Below are positions 49,451 through 62,085 of a stretch of DNA of 64,000 bases, one piece after another. The stretch covers positions 20,597,950 through 20,661,949 of the forward strand of contig NC_079214.1 of assembly GCF_029633865.1 (NCBI RefSeq), written 5' to 3'. Below the pieces are notes generated by a model. That model was not told the DNA's origin, ran no database searches, and was given only the letters and a program-made list of their open reading frames with translations. The translations under genes were made by a program, and so were the position numbers. This stretch comes from Lampris incognitus. Its lineage: Eukaryota > Chordata > Actinopteri > Lampriformes > Lampridae. The stretch's first letter is position 1. Each line of letters starts with the position of its first letter.

Positions 49451-51464
49451 TGTACAAGTACGGGCTCTCCCTCCCACTCTTCTCCTCGCTTTCTCTTTCT
49501 GGCTCTGTGTTTCAGGCACATGCACAGTCACCCTGACAGATTGTTTAAATGTCACCCCTGCGAGCAGTAGCCTCAGATGTTATCTGCTCTTGGTTATTGC
49601 AGGCCGTCCGACTGCATGCGTTCGCCTCAGAGGAGTCGTCTGCCACACTGTAGCTCTTGGCTCAGGCTCCCCTGAAGAAAGCTGATGAATACACGAGCTG
49701 TCACACACTGATACAGCGAACGCAAACCGTAAAGACGAGGCTTACAGCGGGGCCAGAGAATATCTGACACGTCGCCGAATATCAATAGATGAGAAGCATC
49801 AGGTTTTAGACATTTTATTTTTTTCCTGGTTACTTCAAAAGCAATGCTTTAATTATTATTCTGCTGCATCATGTGCTAAAAAATTGTGCACTGGGTATTG
49901 TGTTTTGCAGTCAGTGAAAATATGTGAAAAGGATGTTGGTGCTTGAGTGGGTGTATAATAGAAGCGATCACTTGGCACTGTATAATGAACCCATAATGTT
50001 ATCTCAGCACGAGATTGTTAATTAGGAGCTTAATTTAGCAGGCGGGCATATGTCAATATTGGCTTAGGATGTCCTTGTTTGGCAACTGCTCGCTAGCAGG
50101 TCTGCTGTGATGTCACAGGAAGTCGGTATCGATGCGTACCTGCCATCACATCGCAACGTAGGAAACTAGCAATGTTTCTGCTGACATCAAGACATCTTAC
50201 TCGCGACAGCACACACTACACATGGCATATGGATCTAGTCTCACTTTTTGCTCAGTGTCCTTTGGATTTTCCTTTTATCTGATCCTCTTGCTAAAATGTG
50301 CGTTGTGCATGCAGTCACCCACCTACACACATACACAAACGAAGAAACACACCCATATCCACAGAGTTCACCAGTAGGTTTGGTATTAACCCAGTCAATA
50401 GGGTCAGGACTACAGGTGTAGGCCAGTCCTTAGAATACATATGTATGTGCGTCATGGGCTGTGTTTAGAAATGTTGGCTGGCAGCCAGCCACAGGGTTCT
50501 TGGGGGGGGGGACAAAGTAGGAGCAATTAAATTCTCTTTTAAGAGACACCCTAGGAATCGCTGTTAATAATGCCTCAAACCCAAATTATATGAAATAAAT
50601 TGTTGTGGAAGCCTAATATGCTAGCAAAAACACCATTGCGTATACTGTTTATGATTGAAAATGCATTGCTGATGAATTAATTGAGAATTTCACTATTTGA
50701 GAATATCTGTTACTTGTGTCCTTAACACAATAAGAGTCCTTAAAATGCAACGGTGGTACAGGTATGATGGCCTGCCTTTCCATTAAGAGAGGTTTGTATC
50801 CAGTCAGCTGATGTGGAAAAATGGTTTGAACTCTATTTTACAGAACTGTTATTTTTTTTTGTATTTCCCTGTCTTGGCTAACATCACAATTAAGAATACA
50901 GTCATATGTTAATGAGTAAATATGAAATTTAAAATTCACCGTAGCAAGCTGTCATATTCATAATATATATTTTTCCATATTTTCAAATAAAAATTAATGG
51001 GAAGATTTGTGAAGAAAGTGAAGCATCACAAACAATTATTTAACCATCCATTTTTATTGAACTGCTAATAATCTATAACCCAGGCATTTAAATTTTGTTC
51101 AGAGTACTGTGAAAATATATGCTTTTTATGGTTTTGAAAAAATTTAGATGAATAATCAAACCTGTTCCGTCTTGCTTCAGATTTTTTTATTGTGCTTGCA
51201 AAAAGTATTTACTTGCAATATAGAGTATTATGGCGTGCATTATTTTGCCAAGGTCTGTTGGTTAGCAGCTCCTGAGGAGAGCTGTAAGAGGAGACTGGAC
51301 TGAACACAAAGCCTTCTGTCCAGGGGGTGTAAGCAGAGCCCTGTTTAATCAACCTGCCTCCCCACACAAAGGGAACCCTGGCTTAGGTTACCCACCAGCC
51401 CTTGCACTACAGTCCGCTGCTCAGTCTTGTGTGAATGACAGGCAGAGGCACACATGCACACACA

Positions 51465-51605
<141 letters not shown>

Positions 51606-52480
51606 CCCCCCTCCCCCAAAGCCGTACAAAGGGTGTTAGTAGAAGTTAACAGGAGAAAGAAAGAATGTGTGCTCCCAGCAGGAAGCTTTAGCGGCAACGA
51701 ACTTGCCATCGTCTCAGGGAGAGACAAATCCCTCCATCCTTGGTAGTAAATTGGACTTTCTTATGATGTGGGCCTGTGTGTCACTGCTTTCCACCAGAGC
51801 CTGACGCACCTCATGTGCAATAAGAGGAAGAGGAGAAGAAAAAGTACCATGGAAAGTCTCTGTGGCTAATCTCTTAGCAAAAATCCCCAGGCAGGGTGAC
51901 ATGGGCTGGCCGGAGGCCCATTGTGCCCTGCATCAGAGCCAACGTTGATACCACTACCACCCTTAGTTTAGGTACAGGCCATTGCCTTTAGCTACCATGA
52001 GAACACATTGGTCCTAGGAGTGGGTCACGGAGAGCCAGCAAACCCTGATGAAACGTCTCCTGGTGAGGAGGAGTGATTTCCCAGCTATTATTAGCTTAGG
52101 TACAGCAAAGCCTCTTACAGATCTTTATTTAACCAGATTGGCTGTCTGATGTATGGACACTTGAGGAGTGTGTCACGCAGTGGGGTTTCAGGAAGAGAGC
52201 AAGGGCCCTTCACCCATGGCCATTGGCCGTCTTGTATTATCTACCCTGTTGTAGATCTAAGTCCATTGATCCTGACGATTATTGGTTTTGTTTAACGTAC
52301 AGACACCTATTGTGATACTTATATCTGGAATGTGCTTTGATGTTTGAACCTTCTCAGTACCAGAGATGAAATAGAGTCAAAACATGAGTGATAAAACATG
52401 GCTTGACTGAGGTCTTATCTGTCGTACCATGTGTTGATAAAGGTTTTTTACAATCCTGGTCTGCCATATCTACTTGTTAC

Positions 52481-52910
52481 CTCCTGGACTGCCACCTTGC
52501 TGTGGTGGAGACGCTTGCGTGTACTAATGATCCCAAGGGTTATGCCATCCAGAGCTTGGCTCCTGGTAGGGTCACCCAAGGCAGACAGGTTAAGGTGGAG
52601 GTTCCAGACGAAGCACGATCCAACAAAGACCTCAACGGCGGAACTGGCGGAAGATGTCTTCAGGTCACAATGCCAGTGAAGGCGGATGAAGGCTGCAAAT
52701 AGGGTGGTCCCCAGTCGTCTTGGTTCTCCATGCCAATGTACTCTGGCCACCCCCTGCCAAGGACCATGTGGTGGCTGCAGGCGCATCAGCGACTCCCATG
52801 TGAAAAGCTGTCACACACAGACGTCCTTCCGCAAGGCTCTACGCCTACCTGAAGACCCACAAGGACCTAGAAGGAGGACAGTCATACTCGACCCCGAGTG
52901 ACCGCAAATG
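52481..52910 (+). repeat. 430-bp interspersed repeat, copy A
   Basis: Homologous over its full length (roughly 85%) to 61,060-61,509. Both start CTCCTGGA, have a stem-loop CCACC/GGTGG within the first 25 bp, share GAGCTTGGCTCCTGGTAGG, and end GACCCCGAGTGACCGC with an ATGATG-like tail. The tail suggests non-LTR mobilisation. It has no protein of its own. Confidence 0.75.
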
Positions 52911-53079
52911 ATGTTACCTACAACAACTATGTTCATCGTCAGACTCACCACCACCTGCCTTCTTCTTCCACATTTGGCTGCTGTGATGAAAATATAAAAC
53001 ACAAGTTTTTTCTCGCCCAGGAAAGACCTACCTGACAGGGACCATTAAATGTGTACAAAAGCATTTATTCAATTCAATT

Positions 53080-53125
53080 CATATAGCAAGGTATCGATAT
53101 AATATCGATATATTGCCCAGCCCTA
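53080..53125. mobile_element. end of a hAT-like MITE (fragment)
   Basis: Tandem ATCGATAT motifs followed by ATTGCCCAGCCCTAA match the end of a common fish DNA element. The other terminus was not found. Confidence 0.4.
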
Positions 53126-53431
53126 ATTGGCAATATGGACTTTATTCAGTATTTGTATTTATAAGAAAGCATTTAAATCCTGGAGCCACAATAATTTTAA
53201 TGGCAACTGCTTTAGATAGATGGTCCTGGCACAAGTCCCTTTTGACAGCTATCTCTGTTTTAAGCCTGCTAGTGTTAGCAATGACATGGTCTGTACTGAT
53301 GCTGTGTCGGGCTATCTGATATGGCCAAACCCTGGGGGCTGATGTTGATTTTTGTTTCTCACTGGGCACATATGGGGTGATGTGTAGACCAGTTCCCCTC
53401 AGGTTAGTTGAGTCCACATGCAGGATCACTG

Positions 53432-53578
53432 CTTCTCTTCTCTTCTCTTCTCTTCTCTTCTCTTCTCTTCTCTTCTCTTCTCTTCTCTTCTCTTCTCTTC
53501 TCTTCTCTTCTCTTCTCTTCTCTTCTCTTCTCTTCTCTTCTCTTCTCTTCTCTTCTCTTCTCTTCTCTTCTCTTCTCT
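53432..53578. repeat. (TTCTC)n microsatellite
   Basis: About 29 pentanucleotide units, directly abutting the LINE remnant on its right. Confidence 0.97.
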
Positions 53579-54270
53579 GAGAGAGGCTTTTCTTCCTCAG
53601 GAAACTTACAAGCTGGTCTCCCCTCTCAGCTGCTGGTCAACTTTTACAGAAGCACAATAGAAAGCATCCTCTGTCAATGTGTCACAGTGTGGTATGCCAG
53701 CTGCACAGTAGAGAATAGGAAGGACTTGGCCTGGGTGGTAAAAACAGCACAGGGCATTGTGGGAGCTGTACTCCCGGACCTGGATGCTGTGTATGCTTGC
53801 TGCCTACAGAGGAAAGCCAGCAACATCAGCAAAGACGCAACACACCCAGGTCACCGTCTGTTTGTTCCCTTGCCATCGGGAAAAAGAAACCGCACCATCA
53901 AACCCTGGACTAACGGGCCGAGGAACAGCTTCTTCCCCAGAGCTGTAGCCTCCAACCCCCCCCCCCCACACACACACACACACCTGCCTATAGCTGCTGA
54001 GGACTAACTGCTACTAAAGCCGCTGCAATATGGATAACTATGTGCAATAATCCCATGCACTATTTTGAACTTTAAAAGCCGCTGCTATCTTTTATTGTCT
54101 CGTTATCATTTTCTACCTCACTTATTTTTACTACCTCACTTGTTTATACTAAATATTATTTGTCCTTGTTTTTATCTTTTCTTTTTTAATCATTTACCTT
54201 GTCTAGTGCTGCTGGTCTGAGAGTCACCAAATGAAATTTTGTTGCGTGCGCACAATGACAATCAAGTATA
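53579..54270 (+). pseudogene. L2/CR1-group LINE 3' end (ORF2 C-terminus)
   Basis: The plus-strand frame to 54,003 contains LLVNFYRSTIESILCQCVTV, WVVKTAQGIVGA and LPSGKRNRTIKPWTNGPRNS, the C-terminal region found after the reverse transcriptase in L2/CR1-like LINEs. The 3' UTR ends GCACAATGACAATCAAGTATA and runs into (TTCTG)n, as these elements end in short tandem repeats. The rest of the element is missing. Confidence 0.8.
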
Positions 54271-54365
54271 TTCTGTTCTGTTCTGTTCTGTTCTGTTCTG
54301 TTCTGTTCTGTTCTGTTCTCTTCTCTTCTGTTCTCTTCTCTTCTCTTCTCTTCTCTTCTCTTCTC
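54271..54365. repeat. (TTCTG)n then (TTCTC)n
   Basis: About ten TTCTG units, then mixed and pure TTCTC units. It is the LINE tail merging into the same pentamer found on the other flank. Confidence 0.95.
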
Positions 54366-55645
54366 AAGCACCATCATTTTAGAGGTGGTTATTGGTTGAA
54401 AAGTTTTGATGCAGAGATTGACATGCATTTATGGACATGATACACGTGTTGGAACCCGCCAAACAATGCTTTTTTTTCAGTGCATTATAGAATAGTTTTA
54501 CATCTTTAGGTTTTCAGTGAAGGCTGCTACCTGGCTCTTCAGATTAAATACAGGTGACTTTCTTCTGGTAAATGTTTATTAGTTTGAATGAGATGTCCAA
54601 GGTGAGATCAAGGATATTTTGGAGAAATGATGACCGTTGAAGGTATTTTAAAAACTGGAAAAGACCTCCTGTTTTTATGATAAGAGCGGGTGACATCATC
54701 ACCGCAGTAATCACCAAGGAAAAAAACCGATAACACCCGAGTAGAGGCTAGACTGCTGTAAAGCCAGGAAAGGCTGATTATAACCCCGATTTGGCCATGA
54801 TGACTGATTTTCGAGATCATGGAGAGTCTACACTGATTTGCACAAAATAGGGCAAGTCACCAAGGACAGACACCACACACCATCTTGTAGTGTGCAGGGG
54901 TTTAGGATTCAAATCACTCACGATCGAGCCTTCAACCAGCCAGAGCTATCATGATCACATCCAGCATGTTTGAATTCTTTTATTTTATTACTGTAATCTG
55001 GACAAATCTGAACTCGTCGGAAAGCGTGTGCACCTCTGTGACTGCAGTCGTAACCAGCATGCTTGTCTACAACTGTAATCTGGAAGTCAGTTGTTAAATG
55101 TGTGATGCCAAGTCTTTTCCCAGTCAATTAGGGCTAATCCATTTAGCATAATGTTAACAATCATTCACTCTTTTTCAGCTATTACCACGAAAAATGATTC
55201 AAGGGCCGAAGAAAGTTTGGATACATAAGAATAAAATTAAATTTTGTATGTGGTGCCTTCTTCTCTCCTCTCCTCCCCTCTCCTGTCCTCTCCGCTCCTC
55301 TCTCCTAGCAGGTGGCTGGAGCCTTGCCTTGACAGGGGGCTTTCCTAACCTTGCCCCCCCCCATCGAAACGCACATAAACACCAAACCCTTTCCAAAGGG
55401 CTTTAAGGTGACAGGGCTAATTTTGTCTTGGCCTGGGTAACGGGTCATCCCCATCACACCGCCGACTCAACTCTCACCACAAACTGTTTTGTCTCTCGTG
55501 CAACATTAAATTAATTCTCCCCCCTTTCAGTTTCACCATAAAAATATAATGTAGTTATCAAGCAAAAGGGGAACATGGATCTGAGCTAGACTGGCCCAAT
55601 TTGCTTACCATTTTTGTGTAAAGAGAACGTCAATGTACACAAAAA

Positions 55646-56092
55646 CAGGGTTCCCACACACTGGAAAATCTGAAAAATGGAAATTTAGAGACTCTTAGTT
55701 TTAAAGTTATGGAAAAGACCAGAAAAATGATCAGATATTGTGGAAATGTTATTGAGGCAATGGAAAATTGTGAAGTTAGGCTATAATAAAATTGTATTTT
55801 TACCTCCTGAGCTGGCATATTTCTGGTGTAAATTTTTGCTGACATTGCAGCTATTTATCCATATTTTCAGCCACTGAGATTACACAACAGTGCTTGATGT
55901 TGGTTTGGGCGCTAGTGACCATCTAAAGGTTACACAGTCCATTTAGAAACTGTTGAGGCTTACACGTATAGTTAATACTAAATAGTATGACTCTCTGTGA
56001 GCAACGGCTGTCATGTATATCCAGGAAAAAGTCATGGAAAATATGCTTGAAAAATTCTTGAAAACGATTCCCTAAAAAGAATGGGAACCCTG
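55646..56092. mobile_element. MITE with CAGGGTTCCCA ends
   Basis: A 447-bp AT-rich element with 11-bp perfect terminal inverted repeats: CAGGGTTCCCA at 55,646 and TGGGAACCCTG ending at 56,092. Both flanks carry AAAAA, so any duplication is ambiguous. The interior has repeated GGAAAA-type motifs and no protein. Confidence 0.75.
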
Positions 56093-56324
56093 AAAAAGCC
56101 AAGTAAAACCCTGGGCCTTCTTAGTATGTCTACGTCTTACAACTTCAACAGTCACAACAAGTCAGTTAACTGTAAAGTTAGTGTGTTTGCATGATATAAT
56201 ATGGTGAGCATGTGTGAGCATATGCAGCAGTGTAGGCTGTATGAAGCAGGCATTGCTTTGGTGTGCCTTCCACTATTATGGTGTGTTTGTAGGTGTGTGT
56301 ATTATTAGTGGGTTTGTGTGTGTA

Positions 56325-56860
56325 TGAGGGTCTCCATTAAGTATTTTTGCTGCCAGCCTATGTGACCGGCAACATTTTAATTTACCGGACATTTGAGAAT
56401 TTACAGGACATCCATATACATTATGTAAACCTTCGAGCAGCTTGCGATACACATGCCTTGTAACTTGCGAAGACGCGATCTTGTGGCCATTTTTATTCTG
56501 GATTAGAGGCCCCTTTTTGGTTGGCACACTGGAAACAGGACCAATCAAACCAATGTTGGCCAGTTTTGCCCAGGTCAGAGACCACTTTACTGAGGTCACA
56601 TATGAGGACCTTGCAAGCTGGGCTGAAATCTAACCCGCCGTATCTAAGAAGTGTTGTCATCATAGGCACCACATCATCACAAAGAACTAGGCCTATATTT
56701 GATTTCGACATTGGAGAACACAAATAAAAGTAAAATCCAAGAATAAAATGCAGTATTTTTCAATGCATTTGACGGGCAGCAACTGTATTTACTGGCTTTT
56801 GAGTGATTTTATTGGCCAAAAGTCAGCTAATGGAAACAAACACTGGTTTATGTTTGTGTG
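56325..56860. mobile_element. possible decayed MITE
   Basis: CCATTAAGTATTTTTGC near the left edge and the complement of CCATTAGCTGACTTTTGGCC near the right edge resemble each other as inverted ends. The similarity is loose and no duplication was found. Confidence 0.3.
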
Positions 56861-57116
56861 TCTCCTGTCTAAACTCTCAGGACTAGGGGCTGGCTGCTAA
56901 CCTGTTCCCACTTTACCGCCTTACTCCAACTACCATCCCATAATCCTCCCTTCAGCTTCCTCCATTCTGTCATCCCCTCCTCCCTCTACCATCCCCTCCT
57001 CTTACCCCTCTTTGTTCTCTTCCCTCTCTTTGTCATTTTAGTCTATCAGTGATGAGGACAGATACACTGTGCCCCTCGTCACTCAACTCCCATTCTTTCT
57101 GTCTGACTGTCTGTCT

Positions 57117-57262
57117 AGCTCTTGCTCTTGCTCTTGCTCTTGCTCTTGCTCTTGCTCTTGCTCTTGCTCTTGCTCTTGCTCTTGCTCTTGCTCTTGCTCT
57201 TGCTCTTGCTCTTGCTCTTGCTCTTGCTCTTGCTCTTGCTCTTGCTCTTGCTCTTGCTCTCT
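57117..57262. repeat. (GCTCTT)n hexanucleotide repeat
   Basis: About 24 units of CTTGCT/GCTCTT. As the unit is a multiple of three, all frames stay open through it and give artefactual Leu-Ala, Ser-Cys and poly-Leu proteins. Confidence 0.97.
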
Positions 57263-58637
57263 TTTCTGTTGCCCTTCTTTGTCTCCCTGTTTATCAGCCA
57301 GTCAGTCAGTCCGATGCTTTCGTCAGAGGATCCACTGGTGGGTCTTGTGACAGGCAGGCAGGGCCAGTGTGGAGCTGAGTGGCTATAAATAAAAAGCGAC
57401 TGCCACTACCTCTGTTGTGCTGCTATTGCGTAGAGAGACAACAGAAACACAGACGCACACACCCCTCCTCCTCTTTTAGCAAACTCCCTCATAGACTCTC
57501 TCCAGCTACTCAGTTTACAAAGCTGTGGAGATAGTTGTTGACTTTTACAAGGCCTGCTTGCCAATTAAGGAAAAATTGGATTTATTTTAAGGTAGTTAAA
57601 CAAATTGTCATGAAATGCATTTTGTTTATTGAACTAATTTTAGATATATGGTTACATTGGGGTTTCAGAGGGAACTGTTCTTGCGTAATTTTCAAGGGAT
57701 TTCACAACCTTATCCTGTATGGGGTACATTTGGGTTTTGAGTAAGCCAGCTAGATGTGTTATGTGCCCTGATGGTTTTGCAATTTCTCTAGATGACGTTA
57801 TTGACAGTTTTTTTCATCATTTTCCCCTACAGTTTTGTTAAAGTAGAATTCGTCATTACCATCATTTTTAATGCCCCAAAGAAAGAACATAGAATGGTAC
57901 GAAGTCCTCAGAATGGAGGGGCACTTGTCAAAGTAATTCAAAATTATTATGCAAGGAAAATGTGCAATGCTGTAACTTTTAAATTAGTCAAATAGCCACA
58001 TTTGTTTTTGTTTTTTTCCCCTTGGGGTGGATGCAGCATAAGTTAAGCAGTGGCTGTATCTACATCATTGCACAGCTATTCCACTCAATTTTGAACCACC
58101 TGCCTATTGGCACCAAGACCATTTGCTACATTATATTCCAGAGGTTCTTTTCTCTTTTTCTCTCTCCAAAACAGTGAATTGGCTTGTCTTTCTCTGAAGA
58201 TGAGTATTGATAGCTAGTGTGGCTAGCATCATTGTGCAACACATCTTTGTGAACTAACTGCTTCTCTCAAAGTGAAAGTACAGGAGCTGAAATTCACTGG
58301 CTTTGTGATGGCCAAAAGGCAGTCATGATTGTTAACCCCCTTTTTTATTTGTTTGTGAATATTTATAAATTTGCTCTTAAATTGTGTGATAGTCCTATCT
58401 GCTTAAAGAGGTAGTTCACCTTTTCTTTTACATTTTTGAACCACATTTTTTACATTCTTATTTTCCCAGGATGATAAAATTGATTGCCCAGGTGATACAT
58501 TCAACAAAAAATGAGACCACAGCACATAGCTGTTTTGAGGGATAAAATCTATGCTGTTTCTGTCTTTTGCAGTAAAACATTATGATCCAACCCCCTGTAT
58601 TGTTTACACCATTTGACGGTATCATATACACCATTAC

Positions 58638-58921
58638 TGTTAGGGTCCCCACTTTTAACTGCAAGGGGACAGCGTAGGATACTCTGGGATTTCTTTTCTG
58701 CTCTAAATCGATTCATTAATTTCAACTGTTTTTCTTTGTACCTGTTGCTAGTTATGTTAGTGTATCTAAGCCTTGCCTTTGTTCAGTTTCTTGGGTCATC
58801 CCTGAGTTGCTCTTTCATGATCATCTCAAGTCCTAGCCCTTTGTGTGCTTGCAAAATTCTCCAGTAAAACCTGCTTTTTGGCTCCTACAAACCTGTTTTT
58901 TAGTCTTTAATCTTCTCTGCA
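58638..58921 (+). repeat. gypsy 5' LTR
   Basis: A 284-bp sequence starting TGTTAGGG and ending CTCTGCA, matching 62,086-62,368 at roughly 75-80%. The divergence indicates an old insertion. Confidence 0.78.
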
Positions 58922-58996
58922 TTTGGGTGCTCATGGTCATTGCATTTTCACCTGCAGGACCAGGGTTCGATTCTTGGTTGGATACCTCAATTGAAC
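58922..58996 (+). repeat. tRNA-like segment after 5' LTR
   Basis: A degenerate tRNA-like stretch with a B-box-like GGTTCGATTC. It aligns with 62,369-62,451. Being next to both LTRs, it may be part of the LTR. It is not a functional tRNA gene. Confidence 0.5.
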
Positions 58997-59480
58997 AGCA
59001 AGACTGAGCCAACATGCACCACCTGTGCTTCTCCCTTGCAAATGAGTGAGGTGAATGGATAGACATGAACAAATTTTCCAGAAAATCCTCTCAAACTTCC
59101 ACTTTCCGGTTGAGCTAACAATGCTCAGAGTCCAGAGCACCTTCCTACTCAGTACCCGCCTAAGCAACTCCGGCTTCTCTCAATCCTTTTGACAGAGATC
59201 TCCACTTGCCAGTTCCAAGTGATTTTATGGTAACTCGGGTAAATCCTGGGGATGTTTGACCCAGTGCTCACTGACCTTTGAGCTCTAAGCTGCCAGATTT
59301 CCCACCAACTCCTGAACCTCCTGTCTGAGCTGTTGGGAAAAGCCAGAACTTGTCAAGGGGTGCGAGAACTGAGATGAGTTCTTCAATCTTTCCCAAGTCT
59401 ATACAGGTCCTGAAGAAGACCTTCGTGTCCCTCCTGTCCATTGTAGTAGACCTTCCTGCCTAGGGATACTCAAGCAACCA

Positions 59481-60178
59481 TTGTCTGCCACTGATCTAAA
59501 TGGAAGATCCCTGAGTTTAACATTTCATAGCCCCTTACAGGTGGAGCAACACCAAGAGGACATCCAGTTTCATCTAATACACTTACCAGAGTTCTCACTG
59601 TCCTTGGTCACCTCCACAATCCCCAGATTGCCTGGTCCCTTGGTACTCTCCAGGAATGGGGCCCCAACTGTCATGCCACTTGTCTCCTCATTGGTAAGCC
59701 TCCCAAGTGTCTTCAGCCCTTACCTAGTGGGTGTCCTTATCCCCGGGTGCCCAGTGAATACACCGGTCTCCAAGATGTTTTCAGTAAGAAGCAAGCCATG
59801 CCCCCCCCCCACAGGCCCTATAAACTGTGCCATCGACCTATGTCCTCATAACTGTCTTCCTCAGTGAAGACTCTTCTCTCTCTCTCTCGACACCAGAAGG
59901 GAATGCCATGGAGGAAGGCATACATCTGTGAATCCCTCACTTCAGGTTTCATTTGCCCTTCCATTTCTATGCCAGGAGCTGGTTTTATTCTTTGTTGTCA
60001 AGAACGATGGAGTATTTCAGCCTTGCTTCGACTACAGAGTGCTGAACAAGATTACAGTAAAGAAACTGCTATCCCCTGCCATCGATGTCCACTGCATATG
60101 AGCTGCTCCAGGGGACCACAATCTTTACCAAATTACATTTTTGCAATGCCTACAACCTAATCCTACAACCTAATCCAA
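59481..60178 (+). pseudogene. gypsy protease to reverse transcriptase remnant
   Basis: The first frame (59,481-59,864) contains LNGRSLSLTF, VEQHQEDIQFHLIHLPEFSL and GPINCAIDL, matching the protease-to-RT linker of fish gypsy elements. The next frame contains PSISMPGAGF, the start of the RT palm. Frameshifts separate these pieces, and the sequence ends abruptly near CLQ/YNL where the RT continues in intact relatives. Confidence 0.78.
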
Positions 60179-60620
60179 TTCTTGGCAAGAACGGTGGGCG
60201 CTCTACTTCAGACAGTTTGATTTTGTCCTCTCCTACCGCCCAGGTTCCAAGAATCAAAAATCTGATATACTCTCTTTGCAATTTCATCCACCAGAACTGA
60301 ACACTGCACCAGGGCCAACGTTCCCGAGTTCTATGATTAAGGCTCCTGTCTGCTGGTTAAAGAGACCACAGTTTGGAGAACTCAACAGCCGGAGGCAGAT
60401 CTAGGTAGCAATCAACCAGGCTGCCTATTTGTTCAGAATGATGTGCATTCCAGTGTGTTGCAGTGGGGGCATATATGTCACAGCTCACAGGACATCCAGG
60501 TGCTGCCAGGACTTTGGAGTTAATCCAGAGGTGTTTCTGATGGCCAAACAATGAAATGGATGTCTGTTCTTTTGTGGCAGCCTGCACCATCTGCACAAGA
60601 AACAGAAGCCCAAAGTTTCG
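60179..60620 (+). pseudogene. gypsy RNase H end and integrase zinc-binding remnant
   Basis: Near 60,190-60,300 the translation contains FDFVLSYRPGSKNQKSD, the RNase H end. Further on, VLQWGH, a shifted frame with TGHPGAARTLELIQ, and VAACTICAR mark the HHCC zinc-binding part of integrase. Most of RT and RNase H is deleted between this and the previous piece. Confidence 0.75.
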
Positions 60621-60694
60621 TCCTCAAGGCCTTCTATACTCAAGGCCTTCTATACCCTCTCCTCATTCTTTCTTGTCCATGGTCCCATATTTGA

Positions 60695-61690
60695 ATGGAT
60701 TTCATCATAGGTTTGCCTTCATCCCAAGGTAACATTGTAATCCTGGTGGTAGTAGATGGATTCTCCAAGGCTTGCAATTTTTTTACCTCTTCCCAAAATG
60801 CCCAACATATTTTCCGACGACGTTATTTTGTTCAGAATATTGTCTCAGATCAAAGTCCACAGTTTGCATTCTGTAGACTCATCGGCACATTGGTTAGCCT
60901 TTCATCTAGTTTCCATCACTATTCTAATAGTCAGACTGAGAAGGTCAGTCAAGACTTGGCAGTGACCCAGTGATGCATCATCTCTGGTAACCCCATGTCC
61001 TGGAGCAGTCATCTCATCTGGTTTGAATACATGCACAACACCCTGCGAAATTTCTACTTCTCCTGGATCATCACCTTGCCGTGGTGGAGAAGCTTGCATT
61101 GTACCAATGATCCCAAGAGCTATGCCATCTGGAGCTTGGCTCCTGGTAGGATCACCCAGGTGGACTGGTCAAGGGGGAGGTACCAAACAAAGCGCGGTCC
61201 AACAAAGACCTCAAGGGCAGAACTGGCAGAAGATGTCTCCAGGTCACAATGGCAGTGAAGGCAGATAAAGGCTGCAAGAGGATGGTCCCCAATCATCTTG
61301 GTTCTCCGTGCCATTGCACTCTGGCCACCTCCCTGCCAAGGACTGTGTGGTGGCTGCAGGGGCATCAGCCACGCCACTAAAAAGCTGTCACGCGCAGGCG
61401 TCCTCCCATTATGCGGCTCCAGGATCCGCCTCTACATCCACTTGAGGATGCAGAGGGACCCAGAGGGCGGATGGTCATACTTGACCCCGAGTGACCGCTG
61501 ATGATGATATGCCTTTCGAGGGCCAGTTTGTATTCCAACCCCCTCTGTTCCCTAAGCAGAAATCTGAGGTTGCAGTGCCATTTGCACAACAGTTGATGAT
61601 CAGGTGCTGTCATCGAACCTGGAAGAAGACACACATGGCTCCACAGAGGGCCTCCCAACATCAGCAGCTTCAGGCTAATCAGTGTTAGGG
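60695..61690 (+). pseudogene. gypsy integrase core, split by a repeat
   Basis: DFIIGLPSSQGNIVILVVVD contains the first catalytic Asp region. VSDQSPQFAF matches the second, and SQTEK with SWSSHLIWFEYMHNTL the region after the catalytic Glu. The reading is then broken by the repeat at 61,060-61,509 and resumes with PFEGQFVFQPPLFPKQKSE. Confidence 0.82.
61060..61509 (+). repeat. 430-450-bp interspersed repeat, copy B, inside the integrase
   Basis: Copy of the repeat at 52,481. It starts CTCCTGGA and ends GAGTGACCGC followed by (TGA)n, with gypsy integrase coding on both sides. It is therefore younger than the gypsy insertion. Confidence 0.85.
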
Positions 61691-62048
61691 GCTTGGGCCA
61701 ACTCTTCATCCAGCACAGAAGGCCTGGCTCACCACTAAAGACCTCCCACTGAGGGTTGAGTCCTGGAAAGTGGCCTCCCGCTTCATGGGGCCCTTCAATG
61801 TCTTCAGAAGGATTAACCCTGTCTCTTACCAGCTCCAGCTACCCAGGACCATGAGAATCCCCCCAACCCACCATGTCTCCAACCTCAAGCCAGTGGTTTC
61901 CAGTCCCATGCCTCCACCAACCAATACATCACTTTTCCCCCGCATCATTGCTGGTCAGCCCGCCTACACCGTACACCGTCTGCTGGACTCCCACTGGGTA
62001 CAGGGTAGGCTCCTGTACCTGGTGGACTGGGAGGGCTACGGGCCATAG
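61691..62048 (+). pseudogene. gypsy integrase C-terminus and chromodomain remnant
   Basis: MGPFNVFRRINPVSYQLQLP and PPTHHVSNLKPVV match the integrase C-terminal domain. YTVHRLLDSHW and LLYLVDWEGYGP are the chromodomain. A stop follows shortly, before the 3' LTR. Confidence 0.85.
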
Positions 62049-62085
62049 GAATGTTTGTGGGTTCTGGCCTGGAACATCCTGGACC

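Noticed and set aside
53377..53580. Ser-Leu-Leu-Phe repeat protein
   Set aside because: Translation of the (TTCTC)n microsatellite, not a gene.
57049..57388. Leu-Ala, Ser-Cys and poly-Leu proteins of 88-109 codons
   Set aside because: Created by the (GCTCTT)n repeat, whose unit is two codons, so every frame stays open.
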